A stretch of DNA of 64,000 nucleotides from GCA-002708315 sp964460905 (lineage in GTDB: Bacteria; Bacteroidota; Bacteroidia; Bacteroidales; F082). Below the pieces are notes generated by a model. That model searched no databases and was not told where the DNA came from. It saw only the letters and a program-made list of their open reading frames with translations. Shown here one piece after another: positions 40,917 to 49,909 of this stretch (position 1 is its first letter; every line of letters starts with the position of its first letter). The DNA is taken from assembly GCA_964460905.1 (NCBI GenBank), contig CAYWRM010000001.1, positions 209,039 to 273,038 of the forward strand, written 5' to 3'. The translations under genes were made by a program, and so were the position numbers.

Positions 40917-41939
40917 TTAAAAAAGCTTACTCTGATTTGATTTAGGTGTTTTACCAAGGTGATCATAAGCTTTTTGGGTTACTTCCCTGCCACGTGGTGT
41001 ACGCATTATATATCCTTCCTGAATTAAGAAAGGCTCATAAACTTCTTCAATTGTGTCGCTTTCCTCACTAACTGCAGTTGCTATGGTAGTAAGGCCAACG
41101 GGGCCACCATTAAACTTATCAATAATAGTAGTTAATATTCTATTGTCCATTTCATCTAGTCCATTTTTATCAACTTGCAAAGCTTTTAAAGCATGTTTTG
41201 ATATTTCCATATCAATATTTCCATTACCTACAATTTGCGCAAAATCACGTACACGACGAAGCAATGCATTAGCAATACGAGGAGTTCCCCTGCTTCTTCT
41301 TGCTATTTCATCAGCTGCAACATTATTGATACTGACATTTAATATTGATGCAGAGCGTTTTATAATAATAGATAATGTTGAAGCATCATAATACTCAAGT
41401 CGTGATGTTATTGAAAATCGTTCACGAAGAGGTGCAGTAAGTAACCCTGATCTTGTTGTTGCTCCAATTAATGTAAAAGGATTTAATGTAATTTGAACAG
41501 ATCTGGCATTTGGACCTGTTTCAATCATAATGTCAATTTTGAAATCTTCCATTGCCGAGTAAAGATATTCTTCAACAACAGCACTTAATCTATGGATTTC
41601 ATCAATAAACAGGACATCGTTTTCGTTAAGATTTGTAAGTAACCCTGCCAGGTCTCCTGGTTTATCAAGCACAGGGCCGGAGGTTGTAATAATGTTAACT
41701 CCCAATTCGTTTGACAGTATATATGATAAAGTTGTTTTGCCAAGTCCCGGAGGCCCGTGCAACAACACATGATCAAGTGCATCGCCGCGCTGTTTTGCGG
41801 CTTCCACGAAAATTTTGAGGTTATTAACTACTTTGGGCTGACCAGTGAAATGTGCAAATCTTCCCGGCCGAAGAGTGTTTTCAAGCTCTTTTTCAGTGTC
41901 ACTTAAATTTAAACCCGATGCGTCAAGATTCTCGTTCAT
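40917..41939 (-). CDS. ruvB: Holliday junction branch migration helicase
   Basis: 340-residue AAA+ motor that drives Holliday junction branch migration together with RuvA. Walker A is GPPGLGKT at 62-69, Walker B FIDEIH at 111-116, sensor-1 region LIGATTRSG, arginine finger in LRERF, and the C-terminal winged helix ends GREVTQKAYDHLGK. Full length. A minus-strand TACTTTTG box at 42056-42049 implies a leader of about 105 bases. ruvA and ruvC are not adjacent. Next to queG, as in other Bacteroidota. Confidence 0.96.
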   Translation of the reverse strand: MNENLDASGLNLSDTEKELENTLRPGRFAHFTGQPKVVNNLKIFVEAAKQRGDALDHVLLHGPPGLGKTTLSYILSNELGVNIITTSGPVLDKPGDLAGLLTNLNENDVLFIDEIHRLSAVVEEYLYSAMEDFKIDIMIETGPNARSVQITLNPFTLIGATTRSGLLTAPLRERFSITSRLEYYDASTLSIIIKRSASILNVSINNVAADEIARRSRGTPRIANALLRRVRDFAQIVGNGNIDMEISKHALKALQVDKNGLDEMDNRILTTIIDKFNGGPVGLTTIATAVSEESDTIEEVYEPFLIQEGYIMRTPRGREVTQKAYDHLGKTPKSNQSKLF

Positions 41940-42172
41940 TAATCATTTTGGTTTAATCTATTTTGACTTGTTTGTCTTGTTTTGGAAAGCTAAACATAGT
42001 CGAATTTATACACACATTTTTTAATTTGTAAAAAATAAAGAAGGATAACAAAAGTAGAAGAAAATAGCATAGTAACTATTTTTTCAATAAATGTTATCAC
42101 CAATTTTTAGTTTATGACCATATGTTTACTTCAATATTTTGGATTCAAATAATATAATTGATAAAAAAATGT

Positions 42173-42180
42173 TATATTTG
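42173..42180 (+). promoter_or_regulatory. -7 element TATATTTG before the universal-stress operon
   Basis: Exact TAnnTTTG match about 75 bases before the ATG at 42254; no clear -33 TTG at the proper distance. Confidence 0.45.
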
Positions 42181-42253
42181 CTGCATTACTTAAATGTTGT
42201 GATAGGTGAAACAAAAATTTACCTTTCATCCTATTGCCTAATATCTTAAAACG

Positions 42254-43084
42254 ATGAAGACCATACTCGTTGCCATTGACTTTTCAAAAAATGCGGACCA
42301 TGCTCTTGAGTATGCCTTCATATTTTCTGAAAAATTAGAGACTTCAGTATATTTGATTTGGGTGGATAATGATATCTCTGACGAAACCGTACTGGATACT
42401 ATTAAAGGAGATCTTAGGATTGAAAAGAAGGAATATTTGAAAAAATTAACCCAAAAATATAAAGCCAGGGTTTCAGGTGGTAAGTTTAAAGTTTTACTTC
42501 GTAAGGGTAAGGTGTATCAAGAGGTTACAAAAGCTGCAAGGCAAATTGAAGCTGATATGATATTTGCCGGAACGCATGGTGTTTCAGGCTACGAACAACA
42601 TTGGATTGGAAGTAATGCATATCGAATCGTTACACAAGCACCATGTCCTGTTTTTACCATAAGAAGCGGCTATCAATTTAACGGGTCAATTAATAAAATT
42701 CTTCTACCGTTGGATAGCTCTTTGGAAACAAAGCAAAAATTACCATTCGTTGCTGATTTGGCCCTTAAATTTAACGCTGAAGTACATTTGCTTAAAGTTT
42801 ATAATACACCAATAGGTGTTATCAGAAAGAGAATAGATAAATTTGGAGAAGAAGCTGTTACTTGTTTAAAGAATAGGAATGTCAAATTTGTACTCGAAAG
42901 TATTGAAGTTCAAAATGTAGCCGCTTCAATTATTGATTATAGTACAAATAATAATATTGATCTTATTGCTATTATGACCGATCAGGGGACAACTACTGCT
43001 AATAAGTTTCTTGGACCATATTCGCAGCAACTTATAAACAATTCAAAAATCCCTGTTGTAAGTGTAAGAGCAAAAGAGCATTAA
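42254..43084 (+). CDS. Tandem-domain universal stress protein
   Basis: 276 residues, two UspA domains back to back (about 1-137 and 143-276). The first opens KTILVAIDFSKNADHALEYA and ends with the ATP-loop pattern GTHGVSGYEQHWIGSNAYRI; the second opens NKILLPLDSS and ends MTDQGTTTANKFLGPYSQQL, a degenerate loop. Such proteins bind ATP or other small ligands during starvation or oxidative stress. It forms a three-gene unit with the SPOR-domain protein and a paralogue (43530), gaps 22 and 12 bases. Confidence 0.88.
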   Translation: MKTILVAIDFSKNADHALEYAFIFSEKLETSVYLIWVDNDISDETVLDTIKGDLRIEKKEYLKKLTQKYKARVSGGKFKVLLRKGKVYQEVTKAARQIEADMIFAGTHGVSGYEQHWIGSNAYRIVTQAPCPVFTIRSGYQFNGSINKILLPLDSSLETKQKLPFVADLALKFNAEVHLLKVYNTPIGVIRKRIDKFGEEAVTCLKNRNVKFVLESIEVQNVAASIIDYSTNNNIDLIAIMTDQGTTTANKFLGPYSQQLINNSKIPVVSVRAKEH

Positions 43085-43106
43085 TGGGATTGTTATTATA
43101 TTATTT

Positions 43107-43517
43107 ATGAAGAAATTAGTTGGTATAATATTTTTTTTGGTAATCATATCTGGCAATATGACTGCACAAAATACTAACGAAAATAATTCAGTAGTTATTA
43201 GTAATGCCCGAATTGACACACTGGTTCAATTACATATAGAACATAATAAGAAATACCCTGTTGTTCAAGGTTATCGAATTCAAATACTTATGGCATCAGG
43301 TAACGATGCTCTTGATATAACTGAGGAAGCAAAAACTATTTTTTTGGAAAAATATCCCAACACCCCTGCATATTTAACTTTTGATGAACCTGATTACCGT
43401 GTTCGTGTTGGTGATTTCAGAACACGTTTAAATGCTGAAAAATTTCTTGATAAAATAAATAGAAAATACCCTGGAGCATGGGTAATTCAAGATTATATTA
43501 ATTTCCCGGAATATTAA
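43107..43517 (+). CDS. SPOR-domain exported protein
   Basis: 136 residues with a Sec signal (cleavage after MTA) and a C-terminal SPOR domain (about 55-130: GYRIQILMASG, YRVRVGDFRTRLNAEKFLDKI). SPOR domains bind peptidoglycan strands stripped of stem peptides at division sites. No membrane anchor other than the signal. Embedded between two universal stress genes, suggesting a common transcript under stress, although a functional link is only inferred from position. Confidence 0.85.
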   Translation: MKKLVGIIFFLVIISGNMTAQNTNENNSVVISNARIDTLVQLHIEHNKKYPVVQGYRIQILMASGNDALDITEEAKTIFLEKYPNTPAYLTFDEPDYRVRVGDFRTRLNAEKFLDKINRKYPGAWVIQDYINFPEY

Positions 43518-43529
43518 AAACCACTAGCT

Positions 43530-44363
43530 ATGAGTAAAACTATTCTTGTGGGCATCGACTTTTCTGATTGTTCAATAAACGCCCTTGAACATGCAATTAC
43601 AATCGCCAGGAAAGCTAAGGCTGGAATTGCGATGGTTTGGATTAATCATTTAGATTATTCAAAGGAAATTTTCTCTATTGAACCTCAAAATCTAGAAAAT
43701 GAGGTTACAACACGATTTAAAACTCTTGAAAAGAAATATCAATATCATTTACTTGGTGAGAAGATAGAGTACTTTATTAGAAAGGGAAAAGTTTATAAAG
43801 AAATTTGTAATGTGGCATCTGAAATAGATGCATTTATTATTGTTATTGGAACTCATGGATCTTCAGGGTTTGAAGAGTTCTGGATTGGCAGTAATGCTAA
43901 TCGAATGGTAAGTAGTAGTAATAAGCCAATAATTACTATTCGTGGAGGAGTTGATATTGAGGGTGATATGAAAAAAATTGTTCTTCCGTTGGACAGTACT
44001 AAAATTACAAGACAAAAATTGCCAATGACAGCATTGTTGGCTAAATATTTTAATTCGGAAGTATATATTCTTGGTTTATATACTACTACGTCTGATGATA
44101 TTAGGTACAGAGTTAGGAACTACGTTTCTCAGGTTGAGGATTACTTTAAAGAAAATGGTATAAAGTTTAATTCTACTTTTATCGATGCTGAAAACATTAC
44201 TGAAGAAACCATAAAATATGCAAAAAAAATTGAAGCTAATCTTATATCGATAATGACTGAGCAAGAAACTACTACCACTAATCTTTTTCTTGGTCCATAT
44301 GCATCACAAATGGTAAATCATTCGCCAATTCCGGTTCTAAGTATTCATGCAAGTAAATTTTAA
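43530..44363 (+). CDS. Tandem-domain universal stress protein, paralogue
   Basis: 277 residues with the same two-domain layout as the protein at 42254 (TILVGIDFSDCSINALEHA; GTHGSSGFEEFWIGSNANRM; second domain KKIVLPLDSTKITRQKLPM and MTEQETTTTNLFLGPYASQM). The matching positions show that both arose from one two-domain ancestor. Last gene of the three-gene unit. Role in stress survival is inferred from the family. Confidence 0.88.
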   Translation: MSKTILVGIDFSDCSINALEHAITIARKAKAGIAMVWINHLDYSKEIFSIEPQNLENEVTTRFKTLEKKYQYHLLGEKIEYFIRKGKVYKEICNVASEIDAFIIVIGTHGSSGFEEFWIGSNANRMVSSSNKPIITIRGGVDIEGDMKKIVLPLDSTKITRQKLPMTALLAKYFNSEVYILGLYTTTSDDIRYRVRNYVSQVEDYFKENGIKFNSTFIDAENITEETIKYAKKIEANLISIMTEQETTTTNLFLGPYASQMVNHSPIPVLSIHASKF

Positions 44364-44417
44364 GTATAGGTTATATAATTACAAGTGCCTATTTTGTGAT
44401 TCGTTTTCTGTTATTTA

Positions 44418-47000
44418 ATGAAAAAACAAATTCCTTACTTTCTTATTCTTGTTATTTGGCTGATTAGTTGCCAACAGAAAGAAAATAGTATAAGCAACTT
44501 AATCAAAAGCAACTGGTCATTTAAAGCAGTTGATGATTCTATTTGGCTTCCGGCAACAGTTCCCGGTTATGTGCATCTTGATTTACTTAATAATAATCTT
44601 ATAGAAGATCCCTATTACAGACTTAACGAACACAACCAGCAGTGGATTGATAAAAAAGACTGGGAATACAGAACAACGTTTAATGTTGATAGTAGGATAT
44701 TAGAAAAGGATGTAGTTGAATTGAACTTTAAAGGACTTGACACATATGCAAATGTATATTTGAATGATAAGTTAATCCTTATGGCAGATAATATGTTTAC
44801 TAGCTATGTAGTGAGTTGTAAGGATATTTTGAAAGCAACGAATAACAAGTTAAAGGTTATTCTGGAATCACCGATTAAAATTGGTCTTGAGAAACGGGAA
44901 AAACTTGGTTATTTTTTGCCTGGTGCTGAAAACGATCAATCCGAATTAGGTGGATTAGGAGATATAAAAGTAAGTATATTTACACGCAAACCAGGTTATC
45001 ATTTTGGTTGGGACTGGGGACCACGGCTGGTAAGTAGTGGAATTTGGCAGGATATTGAACTTGTTGCATGGAACAAAGCAACAATTGCTGATGTAAACAT
45101 TGTTCAGGATAAATTAAGTGATAGTAAAGCAGAACTTATAGCTGAAATCGAAGTGTTGTCAACAACGGCATTGGAAGCAAAAATTCTTTGTAAAATTGAT
45201 TCAGAAAATGCTATTGAGCAAAAAGTATCTTTATTAGAAGGCATAAATAAAATAAATATTCCAATTGCTATTCAAAAGCCGGAGCTATGGTGGACTAATG
45301 GTTTAGGAAGCCAAAAACTATATGATTTTGAAATTGAGTTATTTGCTGATTCAAAGCTTCTTTCAGCAGTATCTAAGAATGTTGGTCTTAGAACTGTCGA
45401 ATTAATTCAACAACCTGATAGTATTGGAAAGAGTTTTTACTTTAGTGTAAATGGGAATCCCGTATTTATGAAAGGGGCTAACTATATTCCGCAGGATATT
45501 TTCCTTAGCAGAGTTGCTGATGACGACTATGAGAGGCTTATTAAATCAGCTGCCGATGCTAATTTTAATATGCTAAGAGTATGGGGCGGAGGTATTTATG
45601 AAAAAGATATTTTTTATGACTTATGTGATAAATACGGAATTCTTGTATGGCAGGATTTTATGTTTGCCTGTGCAATGTATCCCGGAAATACTGAGTTTTT
45701 AGACAATGTTAAAAGAGAAGCAATCTTTAATGTGAAACGACTACGTGGTCACCCATGTATTGTTTTATGGTGTGGAGATAATGAAATCCTTTCGGCATGG
45801 AGTAGATGGGGCTGGAAAGAAGATGTATATGAAAATCAAGGTCAAAATATTGTTGATACTGTTTGGAAAGCTTATGATAAGATCTTTCATAATATTCTGC
45901 CAGAAGTAGTTAAAGAATTTGATCCCGGAAGATCCTATTGGTCGTCATCTCCTAGTGCAGGTTTTGGTGAATTAGAAAGCGGAAAGTCAGGAGATAATCA
46001 CTATTGGGGAGTTTGGTGGGCTAAAGAACCTATGTCGAAATACAAAGAGTTTATACCCAGATTTATGTCGGAGTATGGTTTTCAGTCTTTTCCTGAGTTA
46101 AATTCTGTAAAGAAATATGCATTGGAGGAAGACTGGGATATTAATTCTGAGGTTATGAAATCTCATCAACGGTCAAGTATTGGTAATGTAACAATTGATG
46201 AATACATGCAAAGGGATTATAAAAAACCTAAAAATTTTCCAATGTTTTTATATGTAAATCATGTGTTACAAGCCGAAGGAATAAAAATGGCCATAGAAGC
46301 TCATCGTCGTAATATGCCGGTTTGCATGGGATCGTTGTATTGGCAATTGAACGATTGTTGGCCCGTTGCATCATGGTCGGGCATTGATAATTATGGTAAT
46401 TGGAAAGCAATGCACTATTTTGTTAAAAAAGCCTTTAATGATATACTAGTATCACCCGATATTGATAATAATGGAAGGCTTAGGGTCACCATAGTTTCCG
46501 ATAAATTGAAAAGCATTGAAGCTAAACTAAAACTGTCAATACTTAATTTTAATGGAATTACTTTATGGAGCCAGGAAAAGCATATTGACATTCTAAAAAA
46601 TTCAAGTACTATATATTTTGATACCTTGGTAAGCAGTATAATTAATGGAATGGAGAGGAGTGAGATATTACTTCATGCTAGTTTATTAGACTTGGATGAT
46701 GAAATACTATCAGAAAATGTAAACTATTTTTTACCGATAGCGAATTTAAATTTACCAGTTCCTGTAATCAATAGTACTATTGAAGAAACTGAAGGTGGTT
46801 TTATCATAAGCTTGTCAACTGATAAGTTAGCAAAGAACCTTTACCTAAGAGCCGATGAAGTAGTTGGAATGTTTTCTGATAACTATTTTGAACTTATGGC
46901 TAACAAAAGTATTAAGATTAAATTTAATACAAATGAACAAATTAGTCTGGAAAAGTTTAAAGCAAGCCTCAATATTTTTACACTTGTGGATAGTTATTAA
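44418..47000 (+). CDS. Beta-mannosidase (glycoside hydrolase family 2)
   Basis: 860 residues with a lipoprotein signal (lipobox LISC at residue 17), so the enzyme faces the periplasm or surface. Domain order is that of GH2: N-terminal jelly-roll (about 30-200), immunoglobulin-like domain, TIM barrel (about 330-640), then C-terminal sandwich. The acid/base is Glu456 in WCGDNEIL, the nucleophile Glu552 in SEYGFQSFPE. MKGANYIPQD and the CWPVASWSG end support the beta-mannosidase group, which releases mannose from oligosaccharides. Not in a polysaccharide utilisation locus. It is convergent with the RNase gene, only 2 bases apart. Confidence 0.88.
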   Translation: MKKQIPYFLILVIWLISCQQKENSISNLIKSNWSFKAVDDSIWLPATVPGYVHLDLLNNNLIEDPYYRLNEHNQQWIDKKDWEYRTTFNVDSRILEKDVVELNFKGLDTYANVYLNDKLILMADNMFTSYVVSCKDILKATNNKLKVILESPIKIGLEKREKLGYFLPGAENDQSELGGLGDIKVSIFTRKPGYHFGWDWGPRLVSSGIWQDIELVAWNKATIADVNIVQDKLSDSKAELIAEIEVLSTTALEAKILCKIDSENAIEQKVSLLEGINKINIPIAIQKPELWWTNGLGSQKLYDFEIELFADSKLLSAVSKNVGLRTVELIQQPDSIGKSFYFSVNGNPVFMKGANYIPQDIFLSRVADDDYERLIKSAADANFNMLRVWGGGIYEKDIFYDLCDKYGILVWQDFMFACAMYPGNTEFLDNVKREAIFNVKRLRGHPCIVLWCGDNEILSAWSRWGWKEDVYENQGQNIVDTVWKAYDKIFHNILPEVVKEFDPGRSYWSSSPSAGFGELESGKSGDNHYWGVWWAKEPMSKYKEFIPRFMSEYGFQSFPELNSVKKYALEEDWDINSEVMKSHQRSSIGNVTIDEYMQRDYKKPKNFPMFLYVNHVLQAEGIKMAIEAHRRNMPVCMGSLYWQLNDCWPVASWSGIDNYGNWKAMHYFVKKAFNDILVSPDIDNNGRLRVTIVSDKLKSIEAKLKLSILNFNGITLWSQEKHIDILKNSSTIYFDTLVSSIINGMERSEILLHASLLDLDDEILSENVNYFLPIANLNLPVPVINSTIEETEGGFIISLSTDKLAKNLYLRADEVVGMFSDNYFELMANKSIKIKFNTNEQISLEKFKASLNIFTLVDSY

Positions 47001-47002
47001 GA

Positions 47003-48553
47003 TTACTTTTTTATCATATCACCATTTTTATTAAAAAAATGGAATTCCATTAATTGGTAGCCATTTACGGCACGTACCTTAACCCATTTTTTATATTTTA
47101 GGAACCAGCGCATTTGAGGTGATAATAAGCTTTTAGTAAAATAAGCTTCTATAAATGGGTGAACACCAAGGGTTAATTTATTTTCATTTTGGTCAAGCAT
47201 TAAGTAATTAAGATTATTTTCAATATCATCTATTAACATCATGCTTGATTTTATTTCTCCGGTTCCATTACATGTTGGGCATTTTTCAAGAACAGGCACA
47301 ATTGTTTCTGGTCTTACACGTTGCCTTGTTATCTGAATTAAACCAAATTTACTTGGAGGAAGGATAGTATGCTTGGCTCTATCCTTCGACATTTCTTCTT
47401 TCATTTTTAGGAATAATGCCTTTCGGTTTTTGGCTTCATGCAGATCAATAAAATCAACAACAATAATACCTCCCATATCTCTTAACCTAAGCTGGCGTGC
47501 AACCTCAATTGCTGCTTCATTGTTAACAATAAGAGCATTTTCTTCCTGCGAAAGTTCCTTATTAACCCTATGGCCACTATTAATATCAATTACATGAAGT
47601 GCTTCGGTATGTTCTATTACAAGGTAAACACCACTTTTAATTGTAACATTTTTTCCAAAAGAACTTCTCAGTTGTTTTTCAATGCCATAATGCTCAAATA
47701 TTGGACTATTACCTTTGTAACGTTTTACAATATCTTTTTTATCAGGAGCAATAGTACCAATGTATGTTTTGGTTTCCTCAAATAAACCCGGGTCGTTTAT
47801 ATGAATTGAATTAAACGATTCATTTAATAAATCTCTAAGTATTTGTGATGTGCGGTCAAGCTCGCTGAGTACTTTATGGGGTGCTTTAAGATGTGATAAT
47901 TTTTTAATAATACCTTCCCATTTTCCTGTAAGGTCACGAAGATCAGTGTCAAGCTCTGCTACCTTTTTGTTTTCGGCAACAGTACGAATAATAACACCAT
48001 AATTATTCGGTTTTATGCTTGAAATCAGGCGTTTTAATCGACTACGTTCATCCTTGCTTTTTATCTTCTGAGATATGGATATTTTATTAGAAAAGGGTAG
48101 GAGTACAATAAATCTACCGGGGAAAGATATCTCGGTTGATACCCTAGGTCCCTTGGTTGATATTGGTTCTTTAGCAATTTGTACTAAAATTTGCTGTCCT
48201 GAAACTAATACCTGATTAATTTTACCTGTTTTTTCAATATCTTTTTCAGGCTTAAGCGTTTCGTGGGATGTAAGGTTTGCTTTGCCAAGTACGCCAAGTT
48301 TAACATATTTGTTAAAGGTTCGTATTTGCGGACCAAGATCAAGATAATGTAAAAAAGCATCTTTTTCATAGCCTACGTCCACAAAAGCAGCATTAAGACC
48401 GGGCATTATTTTCTTCACCTTACCTAAAAACACATCACCAACAGTAAATTTATTGTTGATTTTGTCTTTATGTAATTCAACTAGATTTTTGTCCTCGAGT
48501 AATGCAATGTTAACCTCCGATAAATTCGAATCAATGATTAATTCTCTATTCAC
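47003..48553 (-). CDS. rng: Ribonuclease E/G family protein
   Basis: 516 residues, the length of RNase G rather than RNase E, which has a long disordered tail. N-terminal S1 RNA-binding domain (about 37-105: GDVFLGKVKKIMPGLNAAFVDVGYEKDAFLHY), RNase H-like and 5'-sensor parts, the catalytic VIDINSGHR and IVVDFIDL aspartates, and the zinc link CPTCNGTGE. Processes rRNA and starts mRNA decay. Followed upstream on the same strand by the tiny basic protein and HU, a common Bacteroidota arrangement. Confidence 0.93.
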   Translation of the reverse strand: MNRELIIDSNLSEVNIALLEDKNLVELHKDKINNKFTVGDVFLGKVKKIMPGLNAAFVDVGYEKDAFLHYLDLGPQIRTFNKYVKLGVLGKANLTSHETLKPEKDIEKTGKINQVLVSGQQILVQIAKEPISTKGPRVSTEISFPGRFIVLLPFSNKISISQKIKSKDERSRLKRLISSIKPNNYGVIIRTVAENKKVAELDTDLRDLTGKWEGIIKKLSHLKAPHKVLSELDRTSQILRDLLNESFNSIHINDPGLFEETKTYIGTIAPDKKDIVKRYKGNSPIFEHYGIEKQLRSSFGKNVTIKSGVYLVIEHTEALHVIDINSGHRVNKELSQEENALIVNNEAAIEVARQLRLRDMGGIIVVDFIDLHEAKNRKALFLKMKEEMSKDRAKHTILPPSKFGLIQITRQRVRPETIVPVLEKCPTCNGTGEIKSSMMLIDDIENNLNYLMLDQNENKLTLGVHPFIEAYFTKSLLSPQMRWFLKYKKWVKVRAVNGYQLMEFHFFNKNGDMIKK

Positions 48554-48672
48554 ATTGTATAATTTTGTAATTAATTAAATAATGACCTATGAGCTAGGAA
48601 TATTTAAATTTATGAATTTGATAATAGAGAGGACAAACAGTGTGTGTAATTGTTAGGAATTAAGATAATTAT

Positions 48673-48707
48673 AATAACACAAGGCAATTCCAAAGCCTTG
48701 TGTTATT
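48673..48707 (-). terminator. Terminator behind the 29-residue gene
   Basis: AATAACACAAGGC / GCCTTGTGTTATT, 13-bp perfect stem with a 9-base loop. It separates the small basic protein gene from rng. Confidence 0.75.
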
Positions 48708-48722
48708 TGCTAAAAGAAAAAA

Positions 48723-48812
48723 TTATTTCTTCTTATGCCTGTTCTTCCTTAAACGTTTTTTACGTTTATGGGTCGCCATCTTGTGCCTTTTCCTCTTTTT
48801 TCCGTTTGGCAT
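48723..48812 (-). CDS. 29-residue basic protein (AURKAIP1/COX24, mS38/bS22-like)
   Basis: MPNGKKRKRHKMATHKRKKR followed by LRKNRHKKK: 29 residues, of which more than half are Lys, Arg or His. This sequence is strongly conserved in Bacteroidota and belongs to the small AURKAIP1/COX24-type family, whose mitochondrial member mS38 and actinobacterial member bS22 are small-subunit ribosomal proteins. A ribosomal role here is thus likely but inferred. It stands between rng and HU on the same strand, with its own terminator. Too short for ordinary gene calling. Confidence 0.8.
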   Translation of the reverse strand: MPNGKKRKRHKMATHKRKKRLRKNRHKKK

Positions 48813-48842
48813 AATTAATTATTGTTAGTTGTTAATATTAAG

Positions 48843-49121
48843 CTATTTTGCTTTTACTTCGTTAACGAAAGTTTTAGCTGGTTTAAAAGCAGGAATATTA
48901 TGTGCAGGGATAATAATTGTAGTATTCTTAGAAATATTACGTCCTGTTTTTTCAGCTCTTTTTTTAATAATAAAACTACCAAAACCTCTTAGGTATACAT
49001 TCTCACCATTAACCATTGTATCTTTAACAGTTTCCATGAAGGATTCAACTACAGCTTGTACAGCTACCTTTTCAACGCCAGTTTTATTGGCTATTTCAGT
49101 TACGATTTCTGCTTTTGTCAT
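48843..49121 (-). CDS. hup: HU-family DNA-binding protein
   Basis: 92 residues of the HU/IHF fold: helical N-terminus MTKAEIVTEIANKTGVEK, then GFGSFIIKKRAEKTGRNISK and the DNA-intercalating proline arm (here IIPAHNIPAFKPAKTFVNEV). Bends and compacts chromosomal DNA as a dimer. Divergent from ssb; in many Bacteroidota a mutY gene lies between HU and ssb, but here the 253-base gap contains none. Confidence 0.93.
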   Translation of the reverse strand: MTKAEIVTEIANKTGVEKVAVQAVVESFMETVKDTMVNGENVYLRGFGSFIIKKRAEKTGRNISKNTTIIIPAHNIPAFKPAKTFVNEVKAK

Positions 49122-49335
49122 CTCGTTATTATTTTAATTGATTAAAAATTAGTTTCTTTCTTTGAGGGGCAAAAGTAATACATTTTTATTAAGTACAGTT
49201 ATTTATTAAAGAAATTTTATTTATAATTAGTTCTTAACTAGGATTTTCGAGTTAAAAGGAAGGCTATATAACCAAAAAATACTATTTTGTATTTCATATT
49301 TTTTTTGAGAAGCGTATATCTGCATAAAAAATAGC

Positions 49336-49343
49336 TAATTTTG
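49336..49343 (+). promoter_or_regulatory. -7 element TAATTTTG before ssb
   Basis: Exact TAnnTTTG match 31 bases before the ssb ATG. No TTG at proper distance. Confidence 0.45.
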
Positions 49344-49374
49344 AACATTAATAATAATACTTAATTTATAGAAA

Positions 49375-49836
49375 ATGGCAGGACTAAACAAGGTAATTTT
49401 AATAGGTCGTATAGGTAAAGATCCAGATACTTTTACTTTTGATGACGGTACAAAAAAAATTAGTTTCTCACTTGCAACTACCGAAAGTTATAAAGATAGA
49501 ACCACAAATGAATGGAGGGATCAAACTGAATGGCATAATATTGTTGGGTATAGATATTTAGCTGAAAAAAGCATAGCAAAAGGTGATTTGGTTTATGTTG
49601 AAGGTAAGATTAAGAATAGGAAATATAATGACCGAGATGGGAACGAAAGATATATTACAGAGATACTATCTGAGAAAATAAATATACTTGCACGTTCTAA
49701 AAGTGCAGATGAATATCGTAGTAGTTCAAGTGATGCTAATATTGATCAGGGAAATACTGCTGATTTAAATAAGGGTGCAGGTGAATCAAGTGCTGCAGTA
49801 ACTCCTGCAACACCCGAAGATGACCTTCCATTCTAA
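49375..49836 (+). CDS. ssb: Single-stranded DNA-binding protein
   Basis: 153 residues. OB-fold of SSB (NKVILIGRIGKDPDTFTFDDGT, WHNIVGYRYLAEKSIAKGDLVYVEGKI) over residues 3-105, a flexible Ser/Asp/Asn linker, and the acidic end DDLPF that recruits repair and replication partners. Binds single-stranded DNA as a tetramer. First gene of an ssb-gldE-gldD unit (73 bases to gldE). Confidence 0.95.
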   Translation: MAGLNKVILIGRIGKDPDTFTFDDGTKKISFSLATTESYKDRTTNEWRDQTEWHNIVGYRYLAEKSIAKGDLVYVEGKIKNRKYNDRDGNERYITEILSEKINILARSKSADEYRSSSSDANIDQGNTADLNKGAGESSAAVTPATPEDDLPF

Positions 49837-49909
49837 ATATCAACAAGTTGGTGCTTTAGTATTGCTTTTCTTAGTACTTTTGCAAAATAATTCTTAATCT
49901 AAAAGATAA

